Source of the DNA: Physella acuta
Taxonomy: Eukaryota > Mollusca > Gastropoda > Physidae
Length of the DNA: 64,000 nucleotides
Reading direction: 5' to 3'
Assembly (NCBI RefSeq): GCF_028476545.1
Contig: NW_026732016.1
Coordinates: forward strand, 372,001 to 436,000
Below are positions 20,920 through 33,800 of the stretch, piece after piece; within the stretch, counting starts at the first letter, position 1; each line of letters starts with the position of its first letter. The notes below the pieces were generated by a model. That model was not told where the DNA came from and did no database searches. It saw nothing but the letters and a program-made list of their open reading frames with translations. A program made the translations under genes and the position numbers.

Positions 20920-23555
20920 TCATGAGCAGATTTTGAATGTGTGTAAACCGTAAATAAGGCTAGTATTAAATACTAACAAATCAGTCAAATATCAATATCT
21001 ATGATCACTTGTTACAACAAGATGCACCAAAATAAAAACTAGCAAGTATTTAAAAGTCTGGTTTTTCCAGCTGGTAAGTAAAGTAACGTATGAATGTTGT
21101 GTCAATAGGCACAGTACAATACAAACTCATAAAGTCCCAAGATCGGCTTTAGTTTTAGTACACAGTTCATGGATAACTCCTGATTCAATTTTTAGCGCAA
21201 TTTCCATACTGGGGGATTGCGATTATTAACTCGTCATTTCTGGATGGATGGATGTGTGTCCGCAGCGTGTCCGCAGCTTTAAGTCGTATCTCCTCCTCAA
21301 CGAAGCAATATAGAGGACTAGTTCCAAAGCAAATATGTTAAGCAAGTTCCGAGGATGAACATAGGCCCAAAAAATCCCGGAATTCCTTCCTGGATTTCCC
21401 GGAAAAGCCAAAAAACCTCGAAAAAATGCAGTTTTTGGCCCATATCTCGGCAACCAGACCACTTAGCGACTTGAAACATTTACCAATCGATTCCTGCCAT
21501 AATTTAGAACAATATTGCCGAAGAACGTTTTCAAAAATATCCTTTCGTTCGGTCACAAAAAAATATTTACTACTTTTTACTTTCTCGTATATACGAAGTA
21601 TAGAGAAAGTCTTGTAATCGTGCAAAAAAAAAAAAAAAAAAAAACCGAGATTTTTGCAAATCTCGACGTTTTACATCTCACTGATACGGAAAAACATAAT
21701 TTTGCAATCTTGTCCGTATGTCTGTGTGTCTGTCAGTGTGTGTGTGTGTGTGTCCGTGTGTAAACACGATAACTTGAGTACCGTTACAGCTAGGTTGATG
21801 AAATTTCATATATAAGTATTTTATCAAAATCGTAGATCCGTATCAACTTATAAGCGATTTCCGATAACCGGAAGTGGTACTTTTTCTACTTTGAATTTTT
21901 CAAAAGCCTATAACTTGAGTACTATTTCAGATAGATAAATGAAATTTCACATGTGAGTAAAAGATCTAATTCTCTACCTTATGTCAAATTTGGAGTAATT
22001 TCCGTTGACCGGAAGTACTTATTTACGCTATTTCCGATTTCTCAAAAAACGCATGTAAATTTATAAAGTACTAATAATATTGCGCACTATTATGCACATC
22101 TTTATTTGGTGTGCATTTCTTTTTTCTACGAGATTATATTCTATTTTTAAAAATTTGAGTATTTAAAATTGATTAAAAATCATGTCTAGAAGTCTATATC
22201 CCGAGTTGCCATCCCCCGTAGTGTTATATTAGAATATTCGAGAAAGTTTAGGGGAGATCACTCCCGGTTTATTTAAACTGAGCATCGTGTAGGGCCTAGG
22301 ATGATATTTACTACTTGTATTTTTTTTTAACTGAGCATCGTGTAGGCCTACTCGGATATAGGTTAATATAGTTGTCTTTTTTTTAGCGCAATTTCCATAC
22401 TGGTTTCTATTTTGTTTTGAATTATTAAACTACTTTTGTTGCATTATTTATTTGCTGAATATATGGTTTATCTCGATTTAAAATTGTTATGGATAACAAG
22501 GAAATTGCGCTTTAATTGTCACTTTTTATTAACTTGTTTTTTTACTAACGCAGATTAAAAGCAAGGTAAACAAAACTACACTAATAAAGGACCCCCCCCC
22601 CCCCCAGCCAAGCATGTGAAACTGATCCGTAGAGGGAAAGATTGATGCCCTATTTACTATTGAAATGAAAAACTAAACAATCTTTCTAATAGCAAGCTTT
22701 TAAATATATGAAATTAGAAAATAAAACTAATTTGCTTTGTATATAAAAGCGTTGGTCGCTCATGAGATCTTTTGCAAATTTTAGCAATCAAAGCTTTTAT
22801 GAAAGAAAACAAATTAGTTTTATTTCTTATTTTCATTGCTTGTTATTGGAAATATTTTTAGTATTTGTTTAATAAGTCAACACTACCAATGCTGCGACTA
22901 AAAAGACTTGCTTTACAACACCATCAGTGGCACGCGATCTCTGAGAGACGATTCTCTGCCCCATGAAACCAGCCGAGCGTGAACACAGTTTACAGACGAC
23001 AGCAAGCTGATCAAGCGAACGCTAGTCTTAATCGTGTTACCTCAGTTAGTTTCAAATCGTTTAAAAATAAAATCTATTATCTGCCCCTACTAGCCTTTAC
23101 TAACTTGTCTCTACGATTGTAAACATTCGGCGTGAACCACAGCTCAGCAGACTGATCGCGTCTAGCTAGTTATCTCCCCTAGGGTTGCTCAATATCGAGT
23201 GCTCGCTAGCTTTTAATTTTATTTTCTCCCCTTATATCCGAAACCTTTTAATTAATCTTTAATGACTAATTAAACATCTAATTAAATTTAAAAAAAAGAT
23301 TTTGTATTTTCATCGAAGTGGGACGCATCTGGAAATATTGAACGAAATCGCTGATTTAGAAGTGGGTCAAAATCAAGGTTTGCAACAGACAGCCGTTGCG
23401 AACGAAATAAAAGTTTGTAAAAACATGTACGTTTTTCTTTTTGCTCGATTAATTTGCGAGGCTATCTATTTTTAGATCAGTTCACCCGATAAGCGTTGTC
23501 GTCTGCTGGTAGCCACACTTTTGCTGGGTTGTCTTCCCGAGGTCAGCCAACACGT
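20920..23555. other. Gene-free region with inverted and dispersed repeats
   Basis: The block 21570-22270 contains ATACGAAGTATAGAGAAAGT, a poly-A run, a TG-rich run and CTTGAGTACCGTTACAGCTA, and looks like a decayed mobile element. It ends in GAATATTCGAGAAAGTTTAG followed by GGGAGATCACTC, the reverse complement of a segment at 19848-19890. The stretch at 22880-23200 is copy 3 of the 19296 repeat. I see no gene. Confidence 0.5.
22880..23200 (+). repeat. Dispersed repeat, copy 3 (decayed)
   Basis: It shares CACTACCAATGCTGC, TATCTGCCCCTA and CTCTACGATTGTAAACATT with 19380-19660 in the same order and orientation, with many differences. Confidence 0.6.
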
Positions 23556-23557
23556 CA

Positions 23558-24582
23558 CCAGCTACAGTAATTCATGTTGGCCAACAGCTACAGTAATTCA
23601 TGTTGGCCAACAGCTACAGTAATTCATGTTGGCCAACAGCTACAGTAATTAATGTTGGCCAACAGCTACAGTAATTAATGTTGGCCAACAGCTACAGTAA
23701 TTCATGTAGGCCAACAGCTACAGTAATTAATGTTGGCCAACAGCTACAGTAATTCATGTAGGCCAACAGCTACAGTAATTAATGTAGGCCAACAGCTACA
23801 GTAATTAATGTTGGCCAACAGCTACAGTAATTCATGTAGGCCAACAGCTACAGTAATTAATGTTGGCCAACAGCTCCAGTAATTCACGTTGGCCAACAGC
23901 TACAGTAATTAATGTTGGCCAACAGCTACAGTATTTAATGTTGGTCAACAGCTGCAGTAATTCATGTTGGCCAACAGTTACAGTAATTAATGTTGGCCAA
24001 CAGCTACAGTAATTCATGTAGGCCAACAGCTACAGTAATTCATGTAGGCCAACAGCTACAGTAATTAATGTTGGCCAACAGCTGCAGTAATTCATGTTGG
24101 CCAACAGCTACAGTAATTAATGTTGGCCAACAGCTACAGTAATTCATGTAGGCCAACAGCTACAGTAATTAATGTAACCAACAGCTCCAGTAATTCACGT
24201 TGGCCAACAGCTACAGTAATTAATGTTGGCCAACAGCTACAGTATTTAATGTTGGTCAACAGCTGCAGTAATTCATGTTGGCCAACAGTTACAGTAATTA
24301 ATGTTGGCCAACAGCTACAGTAATTCATGTAGGCCAACAGCTACAGTAATTCATGTAGGCCAACAGCTACAGTAATTAATGTTGGCCAACAGCTGCAGTA
24401 ATTCATGTTGGCCAACAGTTACAGTAATTAATGTTGGCCAACAGCTGCAGTAATTCATGTAGGCCAACAGCTACAGTAATTAATGTTGGCCAACAGCTAC
24501 AGTAATTCATGTAGGCCAACAGCTGCAGTAATTAATGTTGGCCAACAGCTGCAGTAATTCATGTAGGCCAACAGCCACTGGC
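23558..24582. repeat. Minisatellite, 26-bp unit, about 39 copies
   Basis: The unit core is GGCCAACAGCTACAGTAATT. A higher-order pattern is visible: a block near 23870-24060 recurs almost exactly near 24180-24370, so a segment of about 310 bp was duplicated as a whole. Confidence 0.95.
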
Positions 24583-24856
24583 CAGGTCAAGTAGACAGTA
24601 AAGATGTTATGAATTAGCCTGTGTAAAAACAATTAGCCTGTGTCACTTCGTGGTTTATCAAACTCCTACTAGAATAAAAAAAAATGTGTTACGCATCTAT
24701 TACTATTATAAAACCTTGACTCTTGAGTTAAGGAGGAATCTAAATATAGAACAGCGACCCACCTCTCATCGGAATGACGTCATGTTATACGTAACTATTA
24801 AGTTTCCAGCAGGAAATGACATGTGGATCAAAACAAAACAAAACATTTTTTTTGTC

Positions 24857-24862
24857 ATTTTA
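24857..24862 (-). terminator. Possible poly(A) signal of the bHLH-PAS gene
   Basis: AATAAA in minus sense (TTAAATAAAATGAC), about 1.95 kb after the stop codon at 26814. The sequence between is mostly unique apart from two arrays, as expected of a long 3' UTR. Assignment is inference. Confidence 0.35.
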
Positions 24863-25019
24863 TTTAAGAAAAATAAAGATACACCATAAAATAGATGGCA
24901 GCCTGACTACGGTAACTCTTCTTAAATACACTGGAGATTTTTGAATTAGTTCCCCTGCATAGCGCTGAGGGTGAAAGATGGCAAGGAGCATAGCAGAACT
25001 ACCTTATACTTAGCGTGGG

Positions 25020-25402
25020 CATCAGCCAGTGGCTACCCTACAGTAGCTACACTAGCTAGTGGCTACCCTACAGTAGCTACACCAGTCAGTGGCTACCATA
25101 CAGTGGGCACCAACCAGTGGCTACCCTACAGTAGCTACACCAGTCAGTGGCTACCCTACAGTGGGCACCAACCAGTGGCTACCCTACAGTGGGCACCAGC
25201 CAGTGGCTACCCTACAGTGGGCACCAGCCAGTGGCTACCCTACAGTGGGCACCAGCCAGTGGCTACCCTACAGTGGGCACACCAACCAGTGGCTACCCTA
25301 CAGTGGGCACCAACCAGTGGCTACCCTACAGTGGGCACCAGCCAGTGGCTACCCTACAGTGGCCACCAACCAATGGCTACCCTACAGTGGCTACATCAGC
25401 CA
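25020..25402. repeat. Minisatellite, 28-bp unit, about 14 copies
   Basis: The core is GTGGCTACCCTACAGTGGGC. It is probably inside the 3' UTR of the bHLH-PAS gene or just past it. Confidence 0.92.
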
Positions 25403-25994
25403 CAGACTGATCTAAACATAAAACCGGCAACTATGACAAAACTGGCCCAATATTGAAAGAGAATTTGCTGCCAATTCCTGGCACTAGATGAACAATTCAT
25501 TTTTCTATCTGCCCACACTGACAAGTGAGAATTAGCAAGAGGCTGCCAACTTGACTGTTTCACAGAAACAACAAACTAGACAGAATCTTAATGGCAGCTC
25601 GAGGCTTGTCACATGGTCGATCACATAACCACTTGGTATAAAACCACCACTGCGCCAGTTGGTCAGATAGATGACCGCAGCTGTGTATGGTGGTGGCATC
25701 GCCACATCAACTTAACACGGTGGTTCTCAGATGGTGGGGACAGATTCCCCCCCCCCCCCCCCCAACTTGTCCAAATGCACAACCTTGACGGCCTGGCCGA
25801 CAACTCACCATAGGAGAGAGTAACAAGTCTGGCCTAGAGATTCCTATCCCCCACATCTCAGAGCTAAACCTAGAAACTCAGAGCTTAAGTTAATTCAAAC
25901 ATCAGCCAGAGAAAGCCATCAGACATGACCTTGAAAGACTTTTTGCTAGTAGAAAAAAGTTGACACAAGAATAAAGTGTTGAGAACAGCATTTG

Positions 25995-26150
25995 TACAAT
26001 GTATCATCTGTACACAGCTAGTGTAACAATACAGCATCTGTACACAGCTAGTGTAACAATGTATCATCTGTACACAGCTAGTGTAACAATGTATCATTGA
26101 TACAAGCCTAATGTAACAATGTATCATTGATACAAGCCTAATGTAACCAA
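25995..26150. repeat. Minisatellite, 30-bp unit, about 5 copies
   Basis: GTATCATCTGTACACAGCTA repeats within the presumed 3' UTR. Confidence 0.9.
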
Positions 26151-26388
26151 TATATCACATGAAAGAACCTAACTACACATTCAACGTTCTCTTGATGAAG
26201 ACCATCAGCTCCCAGCAAGAATTCACTTGAACAGTTCAACTAAGGCCTCACTGATATAGAGCTTAGAGCATTCAGATCTCTCACTCCTTTGGGTGACATC
26301 ACTTCCTGGGTGTGTGTGACATCACTTCCTGTGTAATTCAGTCTCCACCAAGTTTTCTATAAATAGTCCCATGATGAATGTATGTATG

Positions 26389-26557
26389 TATGTACAAGCT
26401 ATGTAAGAATTGAATACTGTGTGGTGTTCTTACCAAACACAAACAACAACCAAGAGAAAACAGATTTGTCATTTGATATGTACATGGACAGCCTGACATC
26501 TGCTGCCACAGCCCTGGCATTTGATATGTACATAAACTTTGACATCTGATATGTACA
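26389..26557 (-). promoter_or_regulatory. Four Pumilio-type elements in the 3' UTR
   Basis: TGTACATA in minus (mRNA) sense at 26389-26396, 26477-26484, 26525-26532 and 26550-26557. Each fits the Pumilio consensus UGUANAUA exactly. They lie 257-425 bp after the stop codon of the bHLH-PAS gene, in sequence that is not a tandem array. Confidence 0.6.
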
Positions 26558-26813
26558 AACTTAACAATCCCATTTATATCATACAATTTCTTCAAACCAA
26601 AGATCATGACAACAAGATCTTCAAGATCATGAAAGAGTAATTCCTTGTCAATCAACACTAATCTAATGTAAATTTTAAAAAAAATCTTTATCTAGTCAGT
26701 GTTGTTGTTGGCCTGTGGTGTGGATGGCCACAGGTGTAGTGGCCCGTGGTGTAGTGGCCGTCCACAAGTCACAAGGCAGCCAGAGAGCCACAAGGGAGAG
26801 CACCATGTGATCC

Positions 26814-27866
26814 CTAGGTGGATGGTGATTGGTTGCTGACCTGTGCGGATGGCAGGAGATCTGGAGACTTGCCAGAGTTGAGGAGGGGGCCGGCGGGGTT
26901 GTAGGTGGAGTGGGCTGGCATGTCCAGACAGGAAGCTTTGACAAACTGACCAGTCACGGCCTCGTTGGCATGAGACAAGCTGTGGTAGCCGGAGGAGGCG
27001 TCGCTGGCGCAACTTGGGGACTCGTCAACTGACACTGGTGACGTGTCACAGAGGATGGGGGAGGCCAGGGACGTGTTGCTGGAGGACACAGAGATGCTGA
27101 GGGTGCCGGGCGCGGAGGAGGAGAACAGGGAGCCATCAAAGGCGCCATACGGGGGTGGAGGGGGGGTGGTTTTCAGAGATCCAGCAAACTCTACATGCTG
27201 CGGGTTGTGTCGGGCTGGGGGGATGGGGTGGTGATGGTAGTGATGGTGGTGGTGGTGGTGATGGTGCAGGCTGTAGGGGGATGGCTGAGTGCCGTGGTGG
27301 TGCACGCTGTTGGATGATGAGACCAGTCCAGAGTTGGAGCCAGCTGGGTCTGGCCCCCCCAGTTTACCCAGTGGAGTTGTGGAGCCACCACCCTCTGTGC
27401 ACTGTGGGGAGGACATCTTGCTGCAGTCTGGCTCAGGCTGTTGGCTGGGCTTCATCTCCCCCAGGGGTGTCTCGCCCTCAGTAGGTTGGCGCTGGATGGG
27501 CGGCACGATGGCCATCCTACGGGTGTTGGTAGGGGCTGGGGAGCTCAAGCGATGACGTTGTACATCCAGGGGTTGCTGTGGTTGTTGCTGATGCTGTGGT
27601 TGTTGGTGCTGTGGCGGTTGATGCTGTTGTTGATGCTGTTGTTGTGGTTGATGAAGCTGTGGTTGTTGCTGATGCTGTGGCGGTTGGTGCTGTGGTTGAA
27701 GCTGTGGTTGATGCTGTTGTAGGTGTTGATGCTGTTGTTGATGGTGTAGCTGCCTCTGTTGCAGCTGTTGCTGCAGCTGTTGGTGTAGCTGCTGCTGATG
27801 CTGTCTAACTTTAGCCTCCTGGAACTGAACAGCTTTCAGATCCAGTTCTTGCTTGGCCTTCATGGT
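26814..27866 (-). CDS. bHLH-PAS gene exon 13: coiled-coil end, Gln/His-rich tail, stop
   Basis: The exon starts after TTTCCTTTCAG with TMKAKQELDLKAVQFQEAKV, continuing the helix of exon 12, then runs into about 90 residues rich in Gln, His and Pro. A His run follows (about eight His near SLHHHHHHHHHYHH) and then a Ser/Pro/Thr-rich tail ending VSNQSPST and TAG. Such tails usually act as transactivation or low-complexity interaction regions. The CAG/CAT/CTG-rich DNA is itself unstable and may be length-polymorphic. Confidence 0.88.
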   Translation of the reverse strand, partial: TMKAKQELDLKAVQFQEAKVRQHQQQLHQQLQQQLQQRQLHHQQQHQHLQQHQPQLQPQHQPPQHQQQPQLHQPQQQHQQQHQPPQHQQPQHQQQPQQPLDVQRHRLSSPAPTNTRRMAIVPPIQRQPTEGETPLGEMKPSQQPEPDCSKMSSPQCTEGGGSTTPLGKLGGPDPAGSNSGLVSSSNSVHHHGTQPSPYSLHHHHHHHHHYHHHPIPPARHNPQHVEFAGSLKTTPPPPPYGAFDGSLFSSSAPGTLSISVSSSNTSLASPILCDTSPVSVDESPSCASDASSGYHSLSHANEAVTGQFVKASCLDMPAHSTYNPAGPLLNSGKSPDLLPSAQVSNQSPST

Positions 27867-30800
27867 CTGAAAGGAAATAAATCTTCTATTACCACAAAAA
27901 CACCAGGACACTAGAAGATTTCTTGCACTACTGTAATACTTCCTGTATATTGACTAGAAGATTTCTTGCACTACTGTAATACTTCCTGTATATTGTATAT
28001 TTATGTCAAAATAAGAAAAGGTGGTCAGAAAATTTGGCGATGGAATAATTGGCCACCAAAGAATGCCCTCACAGAACAATGTATATTTCTAGAGCACAAT
28101 TTTTGTTTGCATATTTTCTGGACACTACTACACCATTTGGGCATTTGTTGCATTCCGGTTAGTGGACATTCGGGAAATTGGCCTTCGGGCAAGTGTCTTT
28201 CGGGAATTTGCCGTAGAACAGTGTGGGGTTACCTTGATAAACTAGTTGTGTGTGTGGGGTTACCTTGATAAACTAGTTGTGTGTGTGGGGTTACCTTGAT
28301 AAACTAGTTGTGTGTGTGGGGTTACCTTGATAAACTAGTTGTGTGTGTGGGGTTACCTTGATAAACTAGTTGTGTGTGTGGGGTTACCTTGATAAACTAG
28401 TTGTGTGTGTGGGGTTACCTTGATAAACTAGTTTGTGTGGGGTTACCTTGATAAACTAGTTTGTGTGGGGTTACCTTGATAAACTAGTTTGTGTGGGGTT
28501 ACCTTGATAAACTAGTTGTGTGTGTGGGGTTACCTTGATGGACTAGCAAGTTGTGTGTGGGGGTTACCTTGATAGACTAGCATGTTCTGTGTGTGGGGTT
28601 ACCTTGATAAACTAGTTGTGTGTGTGGGGTTACCTTGATGGACTAGCATGTTGTGTGGGGTTACCTTGATGGACTAGCAAGTTGTGTGGGGTTACCTTGA
28701 TAGACTAGCATGTTCTGTGTGTGGGGTTACCTTGATGGACTAGCATGTTGTGTGGGGTTACCTTGATGGACTAGCAAGTTGTGTGTGTGGGGTTACCTTG
28801 ATGGACTAGCAAGTTGTGTGGGGTTACCTTGATGGACTAGCAAGTTGTGTGTGTGGGGTTACCTTGATGGACTAGCAAGTTGTGTGTGTGGGGTTACCTT
28901 GATGGACTAGCAAGTTGTGTGTGTGGGGTTACCTTGATGGACTAGCAAGTTGTGTGGGGTTACCTTGATGGACTAGCAAGTTGTGTGTGTGGGGTTACCT
29001 TGATGGACTAGCAAGTTGTGTGTGTGGGGTTACCTTGATGGACTAGCAAGTTGTGTGTGTGGGGTTACCTTGATGGACTAGCAAGTTGTGTGTGTGGGGT
29101 TACCTTGATGGACTAGCAAGTTGTGTGTGTGGGGTTACCTTGATGGACTAGCAAGTTGTGTGGGGTTACCTTGATGGATTAGCAAGTTGTGTGGGGTTAC
29201 CTTGATGGACTAGCAAGTTGTGTGTGTGGGGTTACTTTGATAAACTAGCAAGTTGGGGTTACCTTGATGATCTCCAGCTTAGAGTTGAGCGTGGAGTACT
29301 TGGAGTCAGGGTTGGAGTCTTTAGGCACCTGCTTGAGCTTGCCCTCCAGGGCCTGGATAACCTTCTCCTGCTGGATCAGGCTGTGCTCCAGGGACTTGAA
29401 CTTCTGCCGCAACTGGCTGGAGAACATCTGCAGCTCCGCCAGGGTTTTCTGGCGCCCTGTGGACAGGCGGCAGGGTGGTTAGGGGGAGGTCAAGGTCAGA
29501 CAGAGGTACAAAGGAAGGTTAATCAGACACTACACTAGGTCACAGAGGTCAAGGTGACGAGCCCTACCTTGATCAGCACTCAAGTCTTCCTGCTGTACGA
29601 CACTAGTGGGGTAGAGCTGTGAGGACGACTCCTCCATGGAGGACAGCAGCATTGGTTCATCTGCCAGAGGACAAGTTGCGCTCTTATTTACACTCACAAA
29701 CACTGGCAACAATTTACAGTCAACATCACAACAACCTGCTTTACTCAATTTACACTGAACAGCACAACAACCTGCTTTTCTTTGTTTATTTTAGAAATTC
29801 CAACCAATCATCTTTACACCATTTACCATTAAACCTAATAAAACATCAGCAACTTGACACAATTTAAACAAAACAACAGCAACTTGACACAATTTAAACA
29901 AAACAACAGCAACTTGACACAATTTAAACAAAACAACAGCAACTTGACACAATTTAAACAAAACAACAGCAACTTGACACAATTTAAACAAAATAAAATA
30001 ACAGCAACTTGACACAATTTAAACAAAACAACAGCAACTTGACACAATTTAAACCTTACAAAACAACAGCAATTTGACACAATTTAAACAAAATAACAGC
30101 AACTTGACACAATTTAAACAAAATAACAGCAATTTCACACAATTTAAACAAAATAACAGCAACTTCACACAATTTAAACAAAACAACAGCAACTTGACAC
30201 AATTTAAACAAAATAAAACAACAGCAACTTGACACAATTTAAACAAAACAACAGCAACTTGACACAATTTAAACCTAACAAAACAACAGCAACTTGACAC
30301 AATTTAAACAAAACAACAGCAACTTGACACAATTTAAATAAAACGACAGCAACTTGACACAATTTAAACCTAACAAAACAACAGCAACTTGACACAATTT
30401 AAACAAAACAACAGCAACTTGACACAATTTAAACCTAACAAAACAACAGCAACTTGACACAATTTAAACAAAACAACAGCAACTTGACACAATTTAAACC
30501 TAACAAAACAACAGCAACTTGACACAATTTAAACAAAACAACAGCAACTTGACACAATTTAAACCTAACAAAACAACAGCAACTTGACACAATTTAAACA
30601 AAATAACAGCAACTTGACACAATTTAAACAAAATAACAGCAATTTCACACAATTTAAACAAAATAACAGCAACTTCACACAATTTAAACAAAACAACAGC
30701 AACTTGACACAATTTAAACAAAATAAAACAACAGCAACTTGACACAATTTAAACAAAACAACAGCAACTTGACACAATTTAAACCTAACAAAACAACAGC

Positions 30801-33800
30801 AACTTGACACAATTTAAACAAAACAACAGCAACTTGACACAATTTAAATAAAACGACAGCAACTTGACACAATTTAAACCTAACAAAACAACAGCAACTT
30901 GACACAATTTAAACAAAACAACAGCAACTTGACACAATTTAAACCTAACAAAACAACAGCAACTTGACACAATTTAAACCTAACAAAACAACAGCAACTT
31001 GACACAATTTAAACAAAACAGCAACTTGACACAATTTAAACAAAACAACAGCAACTTGACACAATTTAAACAAAATAACAGCAACTTGACACAATTTAAA
31101 CAAAACAACAGCAACTTGTCACAATTTAAACAAAATAACAGCAACTTCACACAATTTAAACAAAATAACAGCAACTTCACACAATTTAAACAAAACAACA
31201 GCAACTTGACACAATTTAAACAAAATAAAACAACAGCAACTTGACACAATTTAAACAAAACAACAGCAACTTGACACAATTTAAACCTAACAAAACAACA
31301 GCAACTTGACACAATTTAAACAAAACAACAGCAACTTGACACAATTTAAATAAAACAACAGCAACTTGACACAATTTAAACCTAACAAAACAACAGCAAC
31401 TTGACACAATTTAAACAAAACAACAGCAACTTGACACAATTTAAACAAAACAACAGCAACTTGACACAATTTAAACAAAACAACAGCAACTTGACACAAT
31501 TTAAACAAAACAACAGCAACTTGACACAATTTAAACAAAATAACAGCAACTTGACACAATTTAAACAAAATAACAGGAACTTCACACAATTTAAACAAAA
31601 CAACAGCAACTTGACACAATTTAAACCTAACAAAACATCAGCAACTTGACACAATTTAAACAAAACAACAGCAACTTGACACAATTTAAACAAAATAACA
31701 GCAACTTGACACAATTTAAACCTAACAAAACAACAGCAACTTGACACAATTTAAACAAAACAACAGCAACATGACAAAATTTAAACAAAATAAAACAACA
31801 GCAACTTGACACAATTTAAACAAAATAAAACAACAGCAACTTGACACAATTTAAACAAAACAACAGCGTATTTGCAATTTTATTTGCACCACTGAAAGTT
31901 TGAGCAGCATTACAGCAGCCAGCAATGTTTGTTGAGTTACTGACAAATTAGGAGTGACCTTAGCTACTCAAGTTTTTGCCAGTTTTATTGTAACAAGCGT
32001 TTGTATTTTGACCAATGAAAATATTAGAACATTTTAAGACATGACAGAGACAAGGGGGTTACCTTTAATGACAGATGGCAGTGAGTGGCAGGGATCTGGG
32101 GAGAAGACGGGCGAGGCGGTGTCTGACATGACGGAGTGAGCTGGAGACCTGGCTGACAGGCTGCCTGGTGACCTCCCCTTGTCCAGGGAGTGGCCCCGCC
32201 CCAGCACCATGTGGTCAGGTGACTTAACACCACTTGACCCACCTCTCCCCTTGAGCAAGTTTCCCAAAATGGAATGTTCTGGATCCTGCGTGTCTGCGGT
32301 CATGTGACCCTCTGACCTTTGGAAGTCATCCTGGTCCCGGCCACCGCTGGGCTGGTAGGTGGAGCTGACGTTGCCTCCCCGGCCTCCATGGCCGCTCTGG
32401 TACCTGGGGTGGCCGGGGTAGCTGGACTCATGGCCGTACATGGGGGTGTTGGAGCCAAACCCAGCCAGGTTCATGGAGGGGTCGTCCATGGACTGGGCGC
32501 AATGGTGGAGTTGTCTGTCCTGGTTCTTGCCGCTCCCCCTGGGCCTCCCCACCCGCTTCTCTGGCACGTGCTCTCTCTGCATGCTCCTGTAGGGGGACAC
32601 CTGTGCACTGGGGGCCCTCTCTTGGCCCCAGGAGCGCGGGGACATTAGCTCCTCACTGGGGCTGCTGGTGTCCAGCATGTCAATGCCATCTAGCGACGTC
32701 ATCCTCTGGAACATGTCATCTGACATCATCCTCTGGAGGCCAGTAGAGGTGACATCATCAGGCTGGAGACCTTGGCCACTACTGGTCAGAGATCCTGATC
32801 TTTGGAGCCCTAGGGTGGAGCTGGGGCTGGGGAACATGTGCTCACTGCCCATGGGGGACATGTTACTGCGTGGGGACATGTTGCTGCGGGATATGGGGGA
32901 CATGCTGCCACAGGACACCATGCTCTCAGATTTCTTGATGGCCCCCATCACCTCACTCAGCTGGGAGCTGGCCCCACGTCCACGTGCCCTACTTCCTCGG
33001 CTGCCCCGGGGGCCTCGTGTTCCCCGCACCCCTCTAGTCACACCTCTCCCTCCTCGTCCACTTCCTCTAGGTCTACCGCGAGTTCTGCCCCTTCCACGTG
33101 CCCGCCCCACCGAGGGCATAGCTGGGCTCAACAGGTCATCAACATTGAAGACATCAGCTGGTACAGAGGGTGAAGCAGAGTTGTCGTACAGATAGTCCAC
33201 GAAGGAGCCAGTGCTGGTGGCTGGGCTGGTGACCTCGCTGCCACTGGAGATCATGCTGTGACACATGGCGTTGGGCAGGGACATCTGCTGCTGGTAGTGG
33301 GGGCGGTGGGAGCCGTAGCCCTGCCTGCTGTACACCTGCTGCTGTCTGTAGTCTGGGGGTGAGGCCAGGGACGCATGCTGGTACTGGGGGTACCCGCCCC
33401 TCTGCTGGACCCCCCTTTGGCACAGGTCAAAGCTTTCATCTTTCTCTGACTTTACAACCAGTGGGGGGTAGCGCATCATGGCGGGGATGTGGATGCTCAG
33501 CAGGTCCCCCCCATCTGCAGCACAGCTGTCAGTCAACTTGCTCATCTTCATGCCGCCCTTGGAGACCAGTGGGGGGGAGTTGACCCCCTCCACCTCTAGA
33601 GCTTTGACGGTCCTCTCAATGTCTGTCATGCTGTACTTGATGGAGGGGTCAGACTTCTCCCACATCAGCTCCTGCTGGTGGCGCGACACCTGCAGCTTCC
33701 CTTCCTGCTCACTGGAATACAAGGTGACAGGTGAGCTAAGTAACACAAGGTGACAGGTGAGCTAAGTAATACAAGGTGACAGGTGAGCTAAGTAACAAGG

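Noticed and set aside
26829-27808. Plus-strand frames opposite the Gln-rich exon
   Set aside because: They mirror the CAG/CTG-rich exon 13; the minus strand has matching splice sites, phase and domain continuity.
29791-31812. Repeated CQVAVVLFKL-like proteins on the minus strand
   Set aside because: A 30-bp intronic array between exons 10 and 11 of the bHLH-PAS gene; open only because the period is a multiple of three.
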